From contig NW_027152196.1 in assembly GCF_004359215.1 (NCBI RefSeq), positions 259,539 through 323,538 of the forward strand: 64,000 nt of DNA. The letters are read 5' to 3'. Each line of letters begins with the position of its first letter. Position 1 is the first letter of the stretch. Position numbers and translations under genes: made by a program. The stretch comes from Bremia lactucae. Lineage: Eukaryota > Oomycota > Peronosporomycetes > Peronosporales > Peronosporaceae. Below are positions 1-11,273 of the stretch, one piece after another. The notes under the pieces were generated by a model, which saw only the letters and a list, made by a program, of their open reading frames with translations, did no database searches and was not told the DNA's origin.

Positions 1-3000
1 CGATGCTGGAGCATCAGCAACCTCGTTTGGTGAGCTAGCAGGACATCCTGGTGGTGATGCAGCAATATGCGGCACGACCGCCTGTCTCGGCGCAAGCGCC
101 TTTAGGAGCGGGATCCGGTCTAAGACCTCGCTTCTCAATGGCCCCTAAAAAGAAATTTCTTCTGCGCCAAAAATGCATTCAGATGCATTGACATACAATT
201 TATTTGTGTGCAGACACTCGAGCACTGCTCGCAAATGGTGTAAATGATCCTCCATATCCGACCGACCCTGCTGCGCACGACTATGGACAAAATGTAATCA
301 AAACAACTCTTTGCATAATCTCGATGGGGCAGAACAGTTGCTTCACTAGACGATTAAACATTGCCGGGGCGTTAAAAGCCCTTGTGGTATAACCAACCAC
401 TCCCATAGCATACCACTTGGGGTGCCAACCGCTGTAAGCGGGATATCGCTATCTCGCGTGAGCAGTTAATAATAATCATCTACTTAGTCAAGTGCACTGT
501 ACATTGCACATCCTCCATATTGTTATGAAGAACATCCTTTCTAGGAACGCGGTTTGTGCTGGTATTGTGGCAGCATTAAGCTTATTATAAACATGTAAAA
601 TGCGCCATTTTCCATTTGGCTGTTTGACACAAAACGTCGGTGTCGAATGGGGAGATTTGCTCTCTCGTTTCATCCAGCCTCGTGCTTAGCACGGAAGAAA
701 GCGTCAATGACTTCACCTTGTAACACAGTATTTGGTTCCAGAACCAAGTCAATTTCGTGACGGACATCTCTATCTGGAGGCCAAGCAGATGGTGGGTTGG
801 TACATGGTACATACCACATCTTGGAATTCCTAAATCAAGAAATAAAATGGTTCCGTAGGATCTTTAAGGATCGATGACCCACTCCGCGCACTAAGTGCAG
901 CTTTTGTGTCATCCAGGAAAGCTTCGTCCAGAAGTAACGATGAGTCATTGATCGAATGACCACATCTCAGATAAGTTGCCCGCCTTTCAGGCTCGGCCGC
1001 ACTCATCAAGTGACATTTCGTTTAGCTCTAAAACATCATGTAACGAAGGGATTGCCGCAAGGCTATCTTCGACTTCAATTTCACCGGTTACACCATTTAC
1101 AAGCGTGTGCAATTCCTTCTCGTTTCACTTTTTGAGGGTTTAAACGCTTGGCGTCTCCCCTGTCTTGAAGTAGAGACAATACGCCTCTTAGAGGCCGGGA
1201 TATTCAAATCCTCGAATTTTCCAGCCTGTATTGGTTCTATATACCAGACATGGTGTCTAATTCGACATCCGACAAGGAATTAGGTAACTCAACTTCTACA
1301 TCCAGCGAACCTTTCATGTCGCTTCACGTGCATTAGAGGAGTTTGACCCGAACTGCCCTAGCGAACCACCATAGTGTCACTAGTGACACTCAGTATGGTG
1401 CCACCTCGGCAAACCACACTGGGTGGACTTATACGTGCCACACCTCGTATTATTCTCAGGGATATTGCACCCTTGATGCCCTGGCAAATCGCCAAAAGTG
1501 TCACTATTGGCACTCTGTATGGTGCCACCTCGGCCGACCACACTTAGACGTGCCACACCACGCATCTCAGGGATATTGCACCCATGATGACTCGGCCTTA
1601 GGCCTACCCTGCTTTCAGCATTCAGTGAATCGTTTTTACAACGAGTATCACTCGACGGAGTACGTGCCGTTCCACTCCTTTTTCTGAGTCGAGCTCAGAA
1701 TTAATGTTTACAACATTGGAGTTCATTAACTCAGACATTCCAATGTCTAAAATACTGACAGATTCAGTCAATAATCCGCGCCAATAGCGCTTTTGTTGCC
1801 TAGCAAAAGTGGGTTAATGACTCTCCAAAAATTTGCTAGGAACAAAGCGCTTGGCGCCTAAGGTCTTAGACCTCCAATCGGTCCATGGCTCATGGCGTTA
1901 AAGCCAGGCCATACCAAGTATAAGATCATATCTCGAATCCATATCAAGGACGAGACAGCGTTCCATACTGTCAAAGTCCAGAAACTTTATGCCTAAGTTT
2001 AATGGAACTTACGAACAGTGACACGAGTCCCAGTCGCTAAGCGAACAGTGATTGTATCACTTTCATGCGCTTTAAGCGCCTCAACGTATTGTTGATTTTC
2101 TTCAAAAGAAAGACGTCGAGCGTAATTGCAAGACGCTCCTAAGTCAACTAAAATTGATTATGGCTTATCAAAGCCCTTCACAATCGCTTGAGCGACTGAC
2201 AAGCCAGGCTTGTACTCACGCCTCGTGCTATTACGCGCCGAGCTAATTAAGGTCAAATCCTGTTTACTCTCACTTTCTCGAGGTTCAAGAGAGCCTAGGG
2301 CTTCCCCAGTAGGGTGCCCCGTCACCTACTGGGTATCGACGTTTTCCTGTACCGTACCAGATTTCTGGTATAGTTCGGAGTTAGTGTTCTTTCGAGCATT
2401 ACGCGTATAAATGTTTGGCGCTTTCGCACATATAACATCTACGGATGATCTTATGCTGTCCCACAGCTTAAAAAGCTTCTTTTCTCTTCTCAAGGAGGCT
2501 TAGATCCATGGGTTCCGGTCCATTAGACGGAACCCATGTGCTCGAAAAGCTTGTTCGGTAAAGAGGCGTGTTAACACGAGCAGACTTAAAGTCCAACTCA
2601 GTGCGGAGCGCTATGGCAACTGCCTCTTCGAATGTTGCAGTATGACATCGGTATAATATCGTCCGGGCAGCGCCCTCATTGAGACCCCCATAAAGATTGT
2701 TACCACAATTGTTTCTTGACCGGGTCTTGATGCATGTATGCAATGAGAGTTATCAACTCCTGATCACAGTCCCTACTGTTCGTTTACCCTGTCGAGTCGC
2801 TATGAGCCGTGCTCGCACTCGAGAAGCCCCATCAGGCGGTGCAAATATGCTAGTCATTTGCTGTTTCAGCGCATCTCATGAGGGAAAACGTCGTTTCTGG
2901 ACGTACTGCACGATAATGCCCACTTCATGGCTCTACCTCCAAGTTTGGAAATGGCCATAGCCACCTTTTGCCGTTCTGTTAAGAACAAGGCGAAATCAAT

Positions 3001-3377
3001 GGATATTTCCATCTGCTTAATCCAAAAGGGGAGATTCTCTCCCTCTTTTTCCTAAAATGTTTTCACATTTACAGCTAAAGGGCGAGCCGTCGGCTCTGAG
3101 TCAGGTACCAAAATGTACCAGGTTGGCATTGATGCCGCTAAGTGGTCCTGTACCTGACCGATCACGGAGGCTTCGTATCGCGCAAAGGCTTCAAGGCTAG
3201 CATGCAGGACCTCTGGTCCCTGGGAAATTATAAGTTCCACGTGTTGAAGCCCATATAAAGTTTTAAGCTTGTCATAAGCTGCGCGTTGCGCCTCTGAAAG
3301 TTTCGAAACTCTTGCATTTTAGTGAAGGCTTCGTTTTATAAAGACTCAGGCGTAGATTGACTACGGGTGCTGCCAGG

Positions 3378-3883
3378 TGTAGCGGAGCTACCTCGCTCCT
3401 AAAATCAGAAATGCTAACTTAATTATAATCTAATACTAAACATGTAATTAAATTCTTATCTTTATCGTATCTGAAACTCTCTCTTTGATTACCTCTACAG
3501 CTTATTAGTCTGCGGAATAAATAGATATAATGGTCTGCGTCGTTGTTAACTTCGACGCGTGATGAGCATGATACCTATTTATGGATAAGAATTCTGAATA
3601 TTACTATATAAAGTAATAGCCTCCAAATATTATCTACCTTTTAGAAAATATATTAATTAACCTTTAAGTAATAATTCAATGTAACGAAACACCCCGTTAC
3701 ACTAGCTAACTTAAAAATAGATTTCGTCCGCCAAATTTATATTATCTGGCCGCGACCACATTTTTTACCCATAATAAATGGGATTTAAGCATTTAACATG
3801 TTAGAATAGGATAAAAGGGTATTTCAACCGAAAGGTGAATGCACCATAATAGCGGTTCTCCAACTGATGTGTGCCCCATTACA
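3378..3883 (-). repeat. LTR-A, 5' LTR of element A1, split by a nested LTR
   Basis: The right end reads TGTGCCCCATTACA, the reverse of the LTR-A start TGTAATGGGGCACA shared with copies at 25,321, 30,001, 46,625-47,090, 47,501 and 54,820. The left end (TGTAGCGG from 3,378) abuts the primer-binding site. Positions 3,409-3,701 belong to a different LTR family inserted inside it. Confidence 0.75.
3409..3701 (-). repeat. LTR-B fragment nested in LTR-A
   Basis: This sequence matches the right two thirds of the LTR at 37,677-38,130, including the shared stretch around the CTCTCTTTGATTAC motif and the end ACCCCGTTACA. The left part of the LTR is missing, so this is a truncated solo LTR inserted into the LTR of A1. 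Confidence 0.7.
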
Positions 3884-4775
3884 TGGTGAATTAAAATTTA
3901 CATTATTACGGTATTAGGCAAATCCGAAATGAGCAAATATTGTATGACTTTTCGACGACTGTTGTCTCTGAGTTTTGCAAATCTAAAAGTAAAGAGGATT
4001 GATGATGATAGCGGTGATAAGTATAAACTTGAGTTTCATTATCAGAATTATCTGTCTGAGATAAAATATTCATGTTTTTATAAATATTTTTACTTTTCTA
4101 ATTATTGTATCAAGAGGATTTTCATTAAAAAGTAAAGAAAAATCAATTCCTTGCATCAGATGCCATATGCATTTTCGACCAAGCCGATAATCGCATCGAA
4201 TGCACCGCACAAAAGCTTGCAATGATCAATTTATAAACTCAACTCAAACGATGCTATAATGCAAGAATCAATTTATGTGGCCGTAGTTGGTCATACTACT
4301 ACTGCTTGCCTTTTATGTCGGCATTTTAATAACGTCAATTGTAATAATCGGCATGATTTCTATTCCTTTCAGTGAAGCATTTCTAAAAATGGATGCACTG
4401 AGCGGGCCATTTGTGGCGAGAGACTGAACCTTTCTGCAAATAACGTTTTGTCTTAAAAAGGTAATCGTATAATCGTCGAACGCAACCGACGACCCCAGCC
4501 CCGGAGCGAATCAAAGCCAATCAGATCCCTCAACGACACCCGTCCTTTCCACTGATTGGTCTAATGTAGCCAGTCCCGACTTCATAAACAGGCCGTCGCG
4601 AGAGAGTGGCTAAAGCGAGACGTTCCCCTGGCAACGCATTTGAGCGTTTCCCTTCTCTGGTTTTCACTGCAACCCATTTTCTAGGCAATTAATTTGTGTG
4701 GATAGTTCTGGTTTCCCTCCCCTGTCGCTCTTCCGCATTCCAGACCCGAAAGACGAACATCATTCTGCCACGACC
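3884..4775. other. AT-rich flank and probable promoter of the START-FYVE gene
   Basis: I see no gene here. One ATG-started frame (3,929-4,135, 68 codons) is AT-rich low-complexity sequence with no recognisable domain and is not called. From about 4,480 the composition turns GC-richer. A CCAAT-type ATTGGT lies near 4,555, and an initiator-like TTCACTGCAACCCATTTTC lies at about 4,663-4,681. These suggest transcription starts within about 120 bp of the ATG at 4,776. Promoter placement is inference. Confidence 0.4.
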
Positions 4776-7700
4776 ATGGGGAAAGCGCGGACAACGAGTC
4801 GGCGACGCGCTCAGAGCGCTGCGGCAGACTCTTCCCGCTCGGAAACGTGGCCACCGCCGCCACTCACCGCCAGTGAACGTGCGTACATGATACGAAAAGC
4901 AAAGGAAGCATCGGTGGCCCTCGTGGACCACGCGCATACGCTGGATGGACCCGTCCAGTGGCACTATACCGGCAAATTTCGTGGAATACAAATGTATCGT
5001 GGAGAAGGAAGCTTTGATCATGCGGGGACGATGGGTACGGAATTTCTATGTGGCGTGACGACTATGATGGGCTCAATTGAGCAAGTGGCGGAATACTTTG
5101 ACCAGCAGACGACGGACGATATGGTTGCAAAGAAGGCAGAAGATGTTCTGGATTGTTGCATGTTGTACTCCCTTATGCATGGTGATGTCAAAAACCCGTT
5201 CTACCGCGTGTCGGCCAAGTATCAATTGTACGAAGGTCCGTCGGCATTCTCTCGCGAGCGTGATTACTGCTTTCTCGAGTGTCAAAACACATTTCGACAT
5301 GCCTCGGGACGTCGAGGATGGGTACTCAGTATGCATTCAATCAAGTTGCCATGCTGTCCTGAAGTGGACGGAGTCGTGCGGGGGAGTATGTATCAGTCTG
5401 GGTATGTCTTTGTCGAAGCCGAGCGGGATGGGTACATGGATGTGATGCATAGTCTACAGATTAATTTTAAAAGCACGAGTCGATTGCCTCATTTTTTGCT
5501 GAATTCTGCGCTGAAGCGGCGAATTTTGTCCGTTGTGACGATAAGTCGCGAGATCCAGACATCCCGTATGGGACGACAAACATTACTTCGAAAGAAAGAC
5601 CTCATGCCAAAGCGCGCAAGAGCGTTGTGTGCCAACTGTTCGCGTAAATTCTCTCTTTTTGTACGAAAGACACGCTGCCGCGTATGTGGAGAAGTTGTGT
5701 GCCAGCCATGTGCGCCTCCAATTGTGATTTCAACCTCCCAGGGACCCACCAAGACACGCGTGTGTACAAATTGCTGCCACCACAAAGCTCCTGTAGAAGA
5801 CTATGAACCAGATTATGGAGATTCGCGGCGATTGCAAAATCATACGCGGTACTCGGATATTTTACAAGACCAACACGATCACCCCGATATGTACCATGAA
5901 GACGAGGAGGATAGTATGGACGAAGATGGCGACGAGGATGGACTTGAGGAACAGTCGGACTATAGTGTATTCGCACAGTCTCGATTCACCGATGCAAGTC
6001 GCGATTCAATGGCGGCGAGCCAATTGAATGCCTCCAAGTATCAGTATGACCCTCAGTATGATAGTTCGAGTCACTTTGACACGTCAAGCGTAATGGATGA
6101 GAGTCAATATTACCTTGATGGGTCCAGTGATAGTAGCTATGTCAGTGACATTAGTGGCACGAGCTCGACGTATTGGCAAGATGAAAATAGTGCGGCAAGC
6201 GGCACGGTCGGATGGAAAAAAGCTAGTAGTGTTCTTTCGACGGAAAGTATGGTCCATGATCCGCAATCTTCAGGTGCGAGCAGCAATTTGTATCGATCGA
6301 AAACAAATCACGGCAATGGTAATAGTGCGATGCATGCGCAACAGCGGAACCGACGATTTAAAGCTACACCGATACTAGAGGACGAATTGTCTGGTCACAC
6401 TATCCAGCTGGAAACGAGTGGCGATGATTTGGGGGATTCCATTCAAAGCATAGACGACAATTCTAGTCAAGTGTCCGAGTACCAGGCTTCTGAAAGGAAC
6501 AAGGCCAAAAATAAAGACGCATCTAGAAGCTTCAAGTCATTTAAAGGTAGTCAAAGCAGTTCAAGTCAGGGCAGCCAAAATTCCGATACGAGTCAAAAGA
6601 CAGTGTCGATACAGATTCTCGCAAAGGCGCGATCGGCACGCTATGGGATCAAGAGCGACTTTCCATTGAAAGTGCCTCCGCCACCACCTTCCCCATTGCA
6701 GGAGAGAAGTGTGAGTGGTCGTCGCCTCCATCGTAACGCAAACGATTCTCATGGTTCAAAGGGAAGAAATTCCAAAGGCATTGCTACGCGCAAAGTATTG
6801 AGCTCATCGCCTACAAGGGGCTCGAGGTCATCACATCGTGCCCCGAACGTCCCTCATTATGTGGCACTCCCCGCAGCGGTTGCCAAAAGAGACTCTTTTG
6901 CTTCCCACTCCAGCTCAAGAGATTCTACGCGAAGTAGTGATCGAATGTCTGCATCAAGAGAGCAAGTGCGTCGCAACCGAGGGCAGACGCTTCAACTTCC
7001 ACCTGATGGCCACCGATCTTTTTCTGTGCGTGAATCGATAAAAGAGGAAAATTTGAATCGATTGCGAGCATTTGAGCGACTCGAGGAATCGAGGACGGCT
7101 AAGCCAGCCCGAAGATCGATGGTTCCCAGCGACGGTCGCTCGTCGCCCATTCGAAGTTCTCGGTCAGGTCAAAGTGACCGAAGGAGTGCTGCTATGAAAC
7201 CAGAACAGGAGCAGCAGCGGCTTAGTTCTCGTCGTTCACGCGCAGCGATTAATTCGACAGCCGGCCCGCCGCCCGGTTCACCGCCTGGAACTCCTCCAAG
7301 TATGCGGAATCGCCAATTGCATGTTCCGAACGCATTGGGTAATAGCCGATCAATCCATGGCTCACAACAACGTCCAGACGTTAGCAGAAAACTTGCAAGA
7401 AGTCGATCAAATGAATCAAAGGCCCGTATTAGCTCCGCGCCATCAACTAACAATGAAAGCGTCACTTTTTATTCACAGCGGTCTGGAAGGCGAACGAGTA
7501 CGTCACGGGCTTCAATAAACCAGAGCTCGTATGGTGGCAAGCGTTTGAATGCTTCCCAAACTCGAAGTACACCAATGTCTAGTCACCGGAGAAACCCTGC
7601 ATTTGATGTGTCGCAGCTTTCAGTGGACAGATTCAAGTTCTCAAGCAGTATCGCGATTCTAGAGACCCCTGGCGGTTCACCTGAGCTTGTGACGATGATG

Positions 7701-10700
7701 GAACGGCCTAGCCTACAGAGTAGCTTGGGTGATTCGCTTTTGAAAGAGGATTTACTTGACCAGTCGTCGTCTGGTTTGAAGGAACACATTAACTCCATCA
7801 GAGCCCGTGGTGCGTTCAAGATTCCAGATGAAGAATTTCGTCCATCGGTCGAGTTGCGACAGAGGCGGGATGAGCATCACAAGCGTATGAAGGAATTGTC
7901 TAACCTTGCGGTGAAAGTCAACGTTCCTGATAGCTCGTCGACGCTTGGTGGTCTTCTCGATCGCTCTTTTACCCTGACAAATCGTAAGAGCGGTCGTGGT
8001 GTCAGTTCCCCAGGGTCTACCAGCTCGGTCAGTTCTACTAGTTCTGTCAATATTGATGACGACGACTTTGACTCCGATAAACAAACTCGACCTATCGGAC
8101 GCATGAAGCGAAGTGGCACCTTTGCTTTTGCGCTTGAGGCAGTAGATCATGTAGCAGACATGACGTGTGTTGACGGGCAAAATGAAAACTTGAGAGGTCT
8201 TGAGACTGGTAAGCGCGTGGATTACGCCGACCCATCGTTTTCCTCAAGCGCCTATTGTGACGATGACTTACACAAGAGTGAGTCGGCTGCTTCTATGTTT
8301 AAGAAAACTAAGGAATTGGAACGCAATATTGAGCAAAGAAGTGGCCTAGTCACTCCACCCTTACGGTTAAGCGAGGATTCTGCAAAGGATGAGAACAAGG
8401 ACAGGAGGTTATCACCGCGCCTGTGCGACAAGTCAATCGAGCATGGACGCGCGCTTGATAGTTTGGCTTTTCGCCCAAGTGAAGAATCTGTGGACAACGG
8501 GTACGAGCAGAAGAGTAGCTTTAATACTTCGTCTTATCGCTCGGGTAAAATACCCATGACTGGTTTCGTGAATAAAACACACTACCAGATTGACGAGCAT
8601 GTAGACAGTAACGAGGATTTTGCTGATGCACATCGTTTGAATGATGAAAAAGCTGAGAAACAGGAACACCAGGATATGCGATTAAACGCTGCTTATCGCT
8701 CAAGTGAGGAGTCAATTGAGCCAAACAGTGAATTAATGGAGCACCAAAGTAAAAATGCTTCCTCGACGTCCCCATTGAGCAAAAATCTGATAGAGCTTGA
8801 AGCTCAGGAACAGGAGCACCGCTCTTCAAGTCGCCTAAGTAAAGAGTACAAGAATCGGCCAAGTACTCCCCCATGCCGTCAGAGTATAGAATCTATAGAG
8901 CATTCCAAAGCCAACCGCAGTGGATTCAATACTCCTCCTCGCCGTTTAAGTGGAAGTAAAGTATCACGTCGTCATCCCACTACCCCACCTCACCGTCAAA
9001 GCGAGAAAGTTGGGAATTTTGATTCTAGTAAGGCGTTGTCTCCTCAGCCACACCGCCAAAGTGGGGAGCAGGTTTCTTCTTCTCCACGCCGCCAGAGTGA
9101 AGAATATGTGGATTCCGAGTATGATAGGAGACTTTCTGCGTCATTAAATCGTAAAAGCGAGGATTTCATCAAATTTGAGTACAATAGTGAACCTGCTCGC
9201 TCGCCACCTCGCCAGAGTGAGAATTTCGTAGAGCATGACAAGGACAAGGAGCTTGCGGCTCTACCACGCCGCCAGAGCGAAGAATCTTACGAGTCCGAGT
9301 ACGAGAGGGTGTCAATTGCGTCACCACCCCGCCAGAGTGAAAAATCAGTGGAATATGAAAATGAAACAGAGCTTACTGCTTTGCACGATTGCCAGAGCGA
9401 AGACTCCGTGGAGTCCGAGTACGAGAGGGAACTTGCTACGTCACTACATCGCAAAAGTGAGGAATCTGTTGAGTACGAATACAAGCGTGGAATTTCTTCT
9501 TCGCCACGTCAAAGTGAAGAATATGCCGACTACGAATACGAGAGAGAGCGCTCTTCGATGCCTTACCGACAAAGTGAAGACTCTGCTGAGTCCGAGTACG
9601 AGAGAGGGTTTACGTCTTTGCCACGTCGCCCGAGTGAGGATTCGGTAGAGTATGAATACGAGAGGAAGCTTAATGCTTTGCCGAGCCGTTTCAGTGAAGA
9701 ATCCGTCGAGTCTCGTTACGAGGAAGAGCTTTCCGATATGCCACAACGCCCGAGTAAAGATTCCGTGAAGTACGAGTACAATAGAGAATCTGGTGCTTTA
9801 CCGGACCGCTTGAGCGAAGAATCTGTCGAGTCCGAATACGAGGAAGGAGAGCTTCTTCTTATGTTACATGGCCAGAGTGAAGGATTTGTCAAGCATGAAT
9901 ACGAGAACGAGCCAGTCGATACCATCCACGGATATAGTAAGGAGTCGGCGGATGAGCACAATGTAAAACATAGCAATGTAGAGACCACTCCCTCGAGTGA
10001 ATTGAGCAAAGATGTCTCGCGTACGAAATCACCTGATGAACAAGAGGACTTTCTCGCGCGGCGTGCTCACGACAATCTAACAAGTGAGAATCATAAAGTT
10101 GTTGGTGCAGTGAGCGAAGGACTTGGGCACGAGAATGATCGCGCGTCGATCTTAAGCTCTGAATCCGAACCAGAAGATGTCGAGGCATTGTATCGCTCTA
10201 GCGAGGACCAGACTGCAACAAGTGCGTTAAAGTTTCACTTTTCGAACTCGCAGCTTGCTCCAGGTGAGGGCGGTGGTGCAGTCGACGAGTTCCTTGCAGA
10301 GAGCTACAATGCCGTGTCAAGAAGTAAATTTCTTGCTCAGGTAGACGAGCACGAAGAATATACGCGCTCACCTCGTGATCCATCAAGCTTTCCTCCGGCT
10401 CTCACTGACGACCACACAACGACACGCATGTCAACTAGTTCCGATCGTATCGACGGCATGACTTCTTCTTCGCGCATGTCGAACGTCTCCGTTTTAGATG
10501 AAGAGCTGCTCAATCGTCCCACGATTGAACTTTTTGACTTGATTCGTGCTAATCGCATCAAGCCTAGCACAGATGAAATGGAATCCTCTGACATGATGCA
10601 CGACTTGGAAACAAGTCATTTGCGTCGAATGGAAGAGCTCAATCGGATTGCTGTTGACCAGTTGGGCAACCGCATCTCGAGTTTGAATGAAGACATGCTC

Positions 10701-11273
10701 GGAAGTGCTCTTCAACCAGTTCGTGTACGGCAACCTGATTGTCACAGTGCACGCGATGACATGCAGTGGTGTTCGTCAAGTCTTATGGAAGAAGTCCAGA
10801 CGAAGCACGAGGTGGACATGGATAAATTGCACCGTCGCATTCGTGAACTCGAAGCGGAATGTCGCGAATCTTTTGCATCGGTGTTGACTCGCGAAGAAAT
10901 GAATTTATCCGAGTTTGATAGTGACGACGATGGCAAGTTGCGCGGTCTTCAAAGTCAAAGTAGTCGTCCAAGTTTTAATCCACACTCTTCGTACATGTGT
11001 GCGAGCGACTTGAGCGCGTCGACAATCTCCGAGCACATGTCGGACGATGAGTCGGAAGTACCTCCTTTACCCGCGCATATTTTGCTCGAACAGATTACGC
11101 GGTTGAGACACTTGCAGCAGACAATGAACCAAGTTGAAGACAAGGACACTAAAGAATATCGTGAACGTTTGAAAGAACAATATCGCGAGTTGCGATCGAT
11201 TCAAGCCAATGGTGCTCGCCATGAACGCGCGTCCCTTGGCATTGAGATACCGAGTGAAGAAAATTGGGTCTAA
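4776..11273 (+). CDS. Large START-like and FYVE zinc-finger protein with Ser-rich repeat region
   Basis: A single uninterrupted frame of 2,165 aa. The frame is open further upstream to a GTG at 4,698, but the ATG at 4,776 has an ideal context (ACCATGG), so I start there. Residues about 30-275 form a START-like lipid-binding domain (ASGRRGWVLSMHSIKLP motif region). Residues about 280-335 form a FYVE-type zinc finger with eight cysteines starting at C285 (CANC, CRVCG, CQPC, CTNC). It lacks the canonical WxxD and has KTRCRVCG instead of RHHCRxCG, as in many oomycete START-FYVE proteins. Then follow an acidic patch (about 370-400), a long Ser/Arg-rich disordered region, a 20-residue tandem repeat array (about 1,437-1,730) and a C-terminal coiled-coil-like part. 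The likely role is phosphoinositide-dependent membrane recruitment with lipid binding; the partners are unknown. The next gene is a shorter paralogue. Confidence 0.85.
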   Translation: MGKARTTSRRRAQSAAADSSRSETWPPPPLTASERAYMIRKAKEASVALVDHAHTLDGPVQWHYTGKFRGIQMYRGEGSFDHAGTMGTEFLCGVTTMMGSIEQVAEYFDQQTTDDMVAKKAEDVLDCCMLYSLMHGDVKNPFYRVSAKYQLYEGPSAFSRERDYCFLECQNTFRHASGRRGWVLSMHSIKLPCCPEVDGVVRGSMYQSGYVFVEAERDGYMDVMHSLQINFKSTSRLPHFLLNSALKRRILSVVTISREIQTSRMGRQTLLRKKDLMPKRARALCANCSRKFSLFVRKTRCRVCGEVVCQPCAPPIVISTSQGPTKTRVCTNCCHHKAPVEDYEPDYGDSRRLQNHTRYSDILQDQHDHPDMYHEDEEDSMDEDGDEDGLEEQSDYSVFAQSRFTDASRDSMAASQLNASKYQYDPQYDSSSHFDTSSVMDESQYYLDGSSDSSYVSDISGTSSTYWQDENSAASGTVGWKKASSVLSTESMVHDPQSSGASSNLYRSKTNHGNGNSAMHAQQRNRRFKATPILEDELSGHTIQLETSGDDLGDSIQSIDDNSSQVSEYQASERNKAKNKDASRSFKSFKGSQSSSSQGSQNSDTSQKTVSIQILAKARSARYGIKSDFPLKVPPPPPSPLQERSVSGRRLHRNANDSHGSKGRNSKGIATRKVLSSSPTRGSRSSHRAPNVPHYVALPAAVAKRDSFASHSSSRDSTRSSDRMSASREQVRRNRGQTLQLPPDGHRSFSVRESIKEENLNRLRAFERLEESRTAKPARRSMVPSDGRSSPIRSSRSGQSDRRSAAMKPEQEQQRLSSRRSRAAINSTAGPPPGSPPGTPPSMRNRQLHVPNALGNSRSIHGSQQRPDVSRKLARSRSNESKARISSAPSTNNESVTFYSQRSGRRTSTSRASINQSSYGGKRLNASQTRSTPMSSHRRNPAFDVSQLSVDRFKFSSSIAILETPGGSPELVTMMERPSLQSSLGDSLLKEDLLDQSSSGLKEHINSIRARGAFKIPDEEFRPSVELRQRRDEHHKRMKELSNLAVKVNVPDSSSTLGGLLDRSFTLTNRKSGRGVSSPGSTSSVSSTSSVNIDDDDFDSDKQTRPIGRMKRSGTFAFALEAVDHVADMTCVDGQNENLRGLETGKRVDYADPSFSSSAYCDDDLHKSESAASMFKKTKELERNIEQRSGLVTPPLRLSEDSAKDENKDRRLSPRLCDKSIEHGRALDSLAFRPSEESVDNGYEQKSSFNTSSYRSGKIPMTGFVNKTHYQIDEHVDSNEDFADAHRLNDEKAEKQEHQDMRLNAAYRSSEESIEPNSELMEHQSKNASSTSPLSKNLIELEAQEQEHRSSSRLSKEYKNRPSTPPCRQSIESIEHSKANRSGFNTPPRRLSGSKVSRRHPTTPPHRQSEKVGNFDSSKALSPQPHRQSGEQVSSSPRRQSEEYVDSEYDRRLSASLNRKSEDFIKFEYNSEPARSPPRQSENFVEHDKDKELAALPRRQSEESYESEYERVSIASPPRQSEKSVEYENETELTALHDCQSEDSVESEYERELATSLHRKSEESVEYEYKRGISSSPRQSEEYADYEYERERSSMPYRQSEDSAESEYERGFTSLPRRPSEDSVEYEYERKLNALPSRFSEESVESRYEEELSDMPQRPSKDSVKYEYNRESGALPDRLSEESVESEYEEGELLLMLHGQSEGFVKHEYENEPVDTIHGYSKESADEHNVKHSNVETTPSSELSKDVSRTKSPDEQEDFLARRAHDNLTSENHKVVGAVSEGLGHENDRASILSSESEPEDVEALYRSSEDQTATSALKFHFSNSQLAPGEGGGAVDEFLAESYNAVSRSKFLAQVDEHEEYTRSPRDPSSFPPALTDDHTTTRMSTSSDRIDGMTSSSRMSNVSVLDEELLNRPTIELFDLIRANRIKPSTDEMESSDMMHDLETSHLRRMEELNRIAVDQLGNRISSLNEDMLGSALQPVRVRQPDCHSARDDMQWCSSSLMEEVQTKHEVDMDKLHRRIRELEAECRESFASVLTREEMNLSEFDSDDDGKLRGLQSQSSRPSFNPHSSYMCASDLSASTISEHMSDDESEVPPLPAHILLEQITRLRHLQQTMNQVEDKDTKEYRERLKEQYRELRSIQANGARHERASLGIEIPSEENWV
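9085..9960 (+). repeat. 60-bp coding tandem repeat (20-aa R-x-S repeats)
   Basis: About 14 units of roughly 20 residues have the consensus (R)RQSEESVE[S/Y]EYER followed by a hydrophobic or Ser spacer. Unit starts are almost exactly 60 bp apart (for example 9,271, 9,331, 9,391 and 9,451). Successive units alternate between an ESEY and an EYEY form, giving a 120-bp higher-order period. Degenerate units extend upstream to about 8,400. Each unit carries a basic-x-Ser motif beside acidic residues. Confidence 0.8.

Larger units (their letters stand above)
1..3883 (-). mobile_element. Ty3/gypsy element A1 (5' LTR, gag, protease, RT), decayed and cut by window edge
   Basis: Read on the minus strand, the order is LTR (3,883-3,378), gag N-terminus (about 3,240-3,052), gag capsid (about 2,743-2,468), aspartic protease (about 2,170-1,860; a DLGA motif stands where sister copy A3 has DSGA, followed by an ILGMAWL-type second motif), linker, and reverse transcriptase (about 900-110, including a KQPNGKWRI-type motif). 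The primer-binding site is next to the LTR at about 3,367-3,375, with one mismatch to the TGGTAGCAC of sister copies. Stops and frameshifts break every gene. At about position 110 the RT sequence jumps directly to sequence that in A2 and A3 lies after the integrase, so RNase H and integrase are deleted. A segment at about 1,375-1,645 lies in the opposite orientation to its equivalent in A3. A 124-bp tandem duplication starts at 1,373. No function is expected. Confidence 0.85.

Noticed and set aside
3929..4135. 68-codon ATG frame
   Set aside because: AT-rich composition, no domain, and no splice or promoter support.
4698..4775. N-terminal extension of the large START-FYVE frame
   Set aside because: It begins at GTG; the ATG at 4,776 has an ideal context and is the first in-frame ATG.
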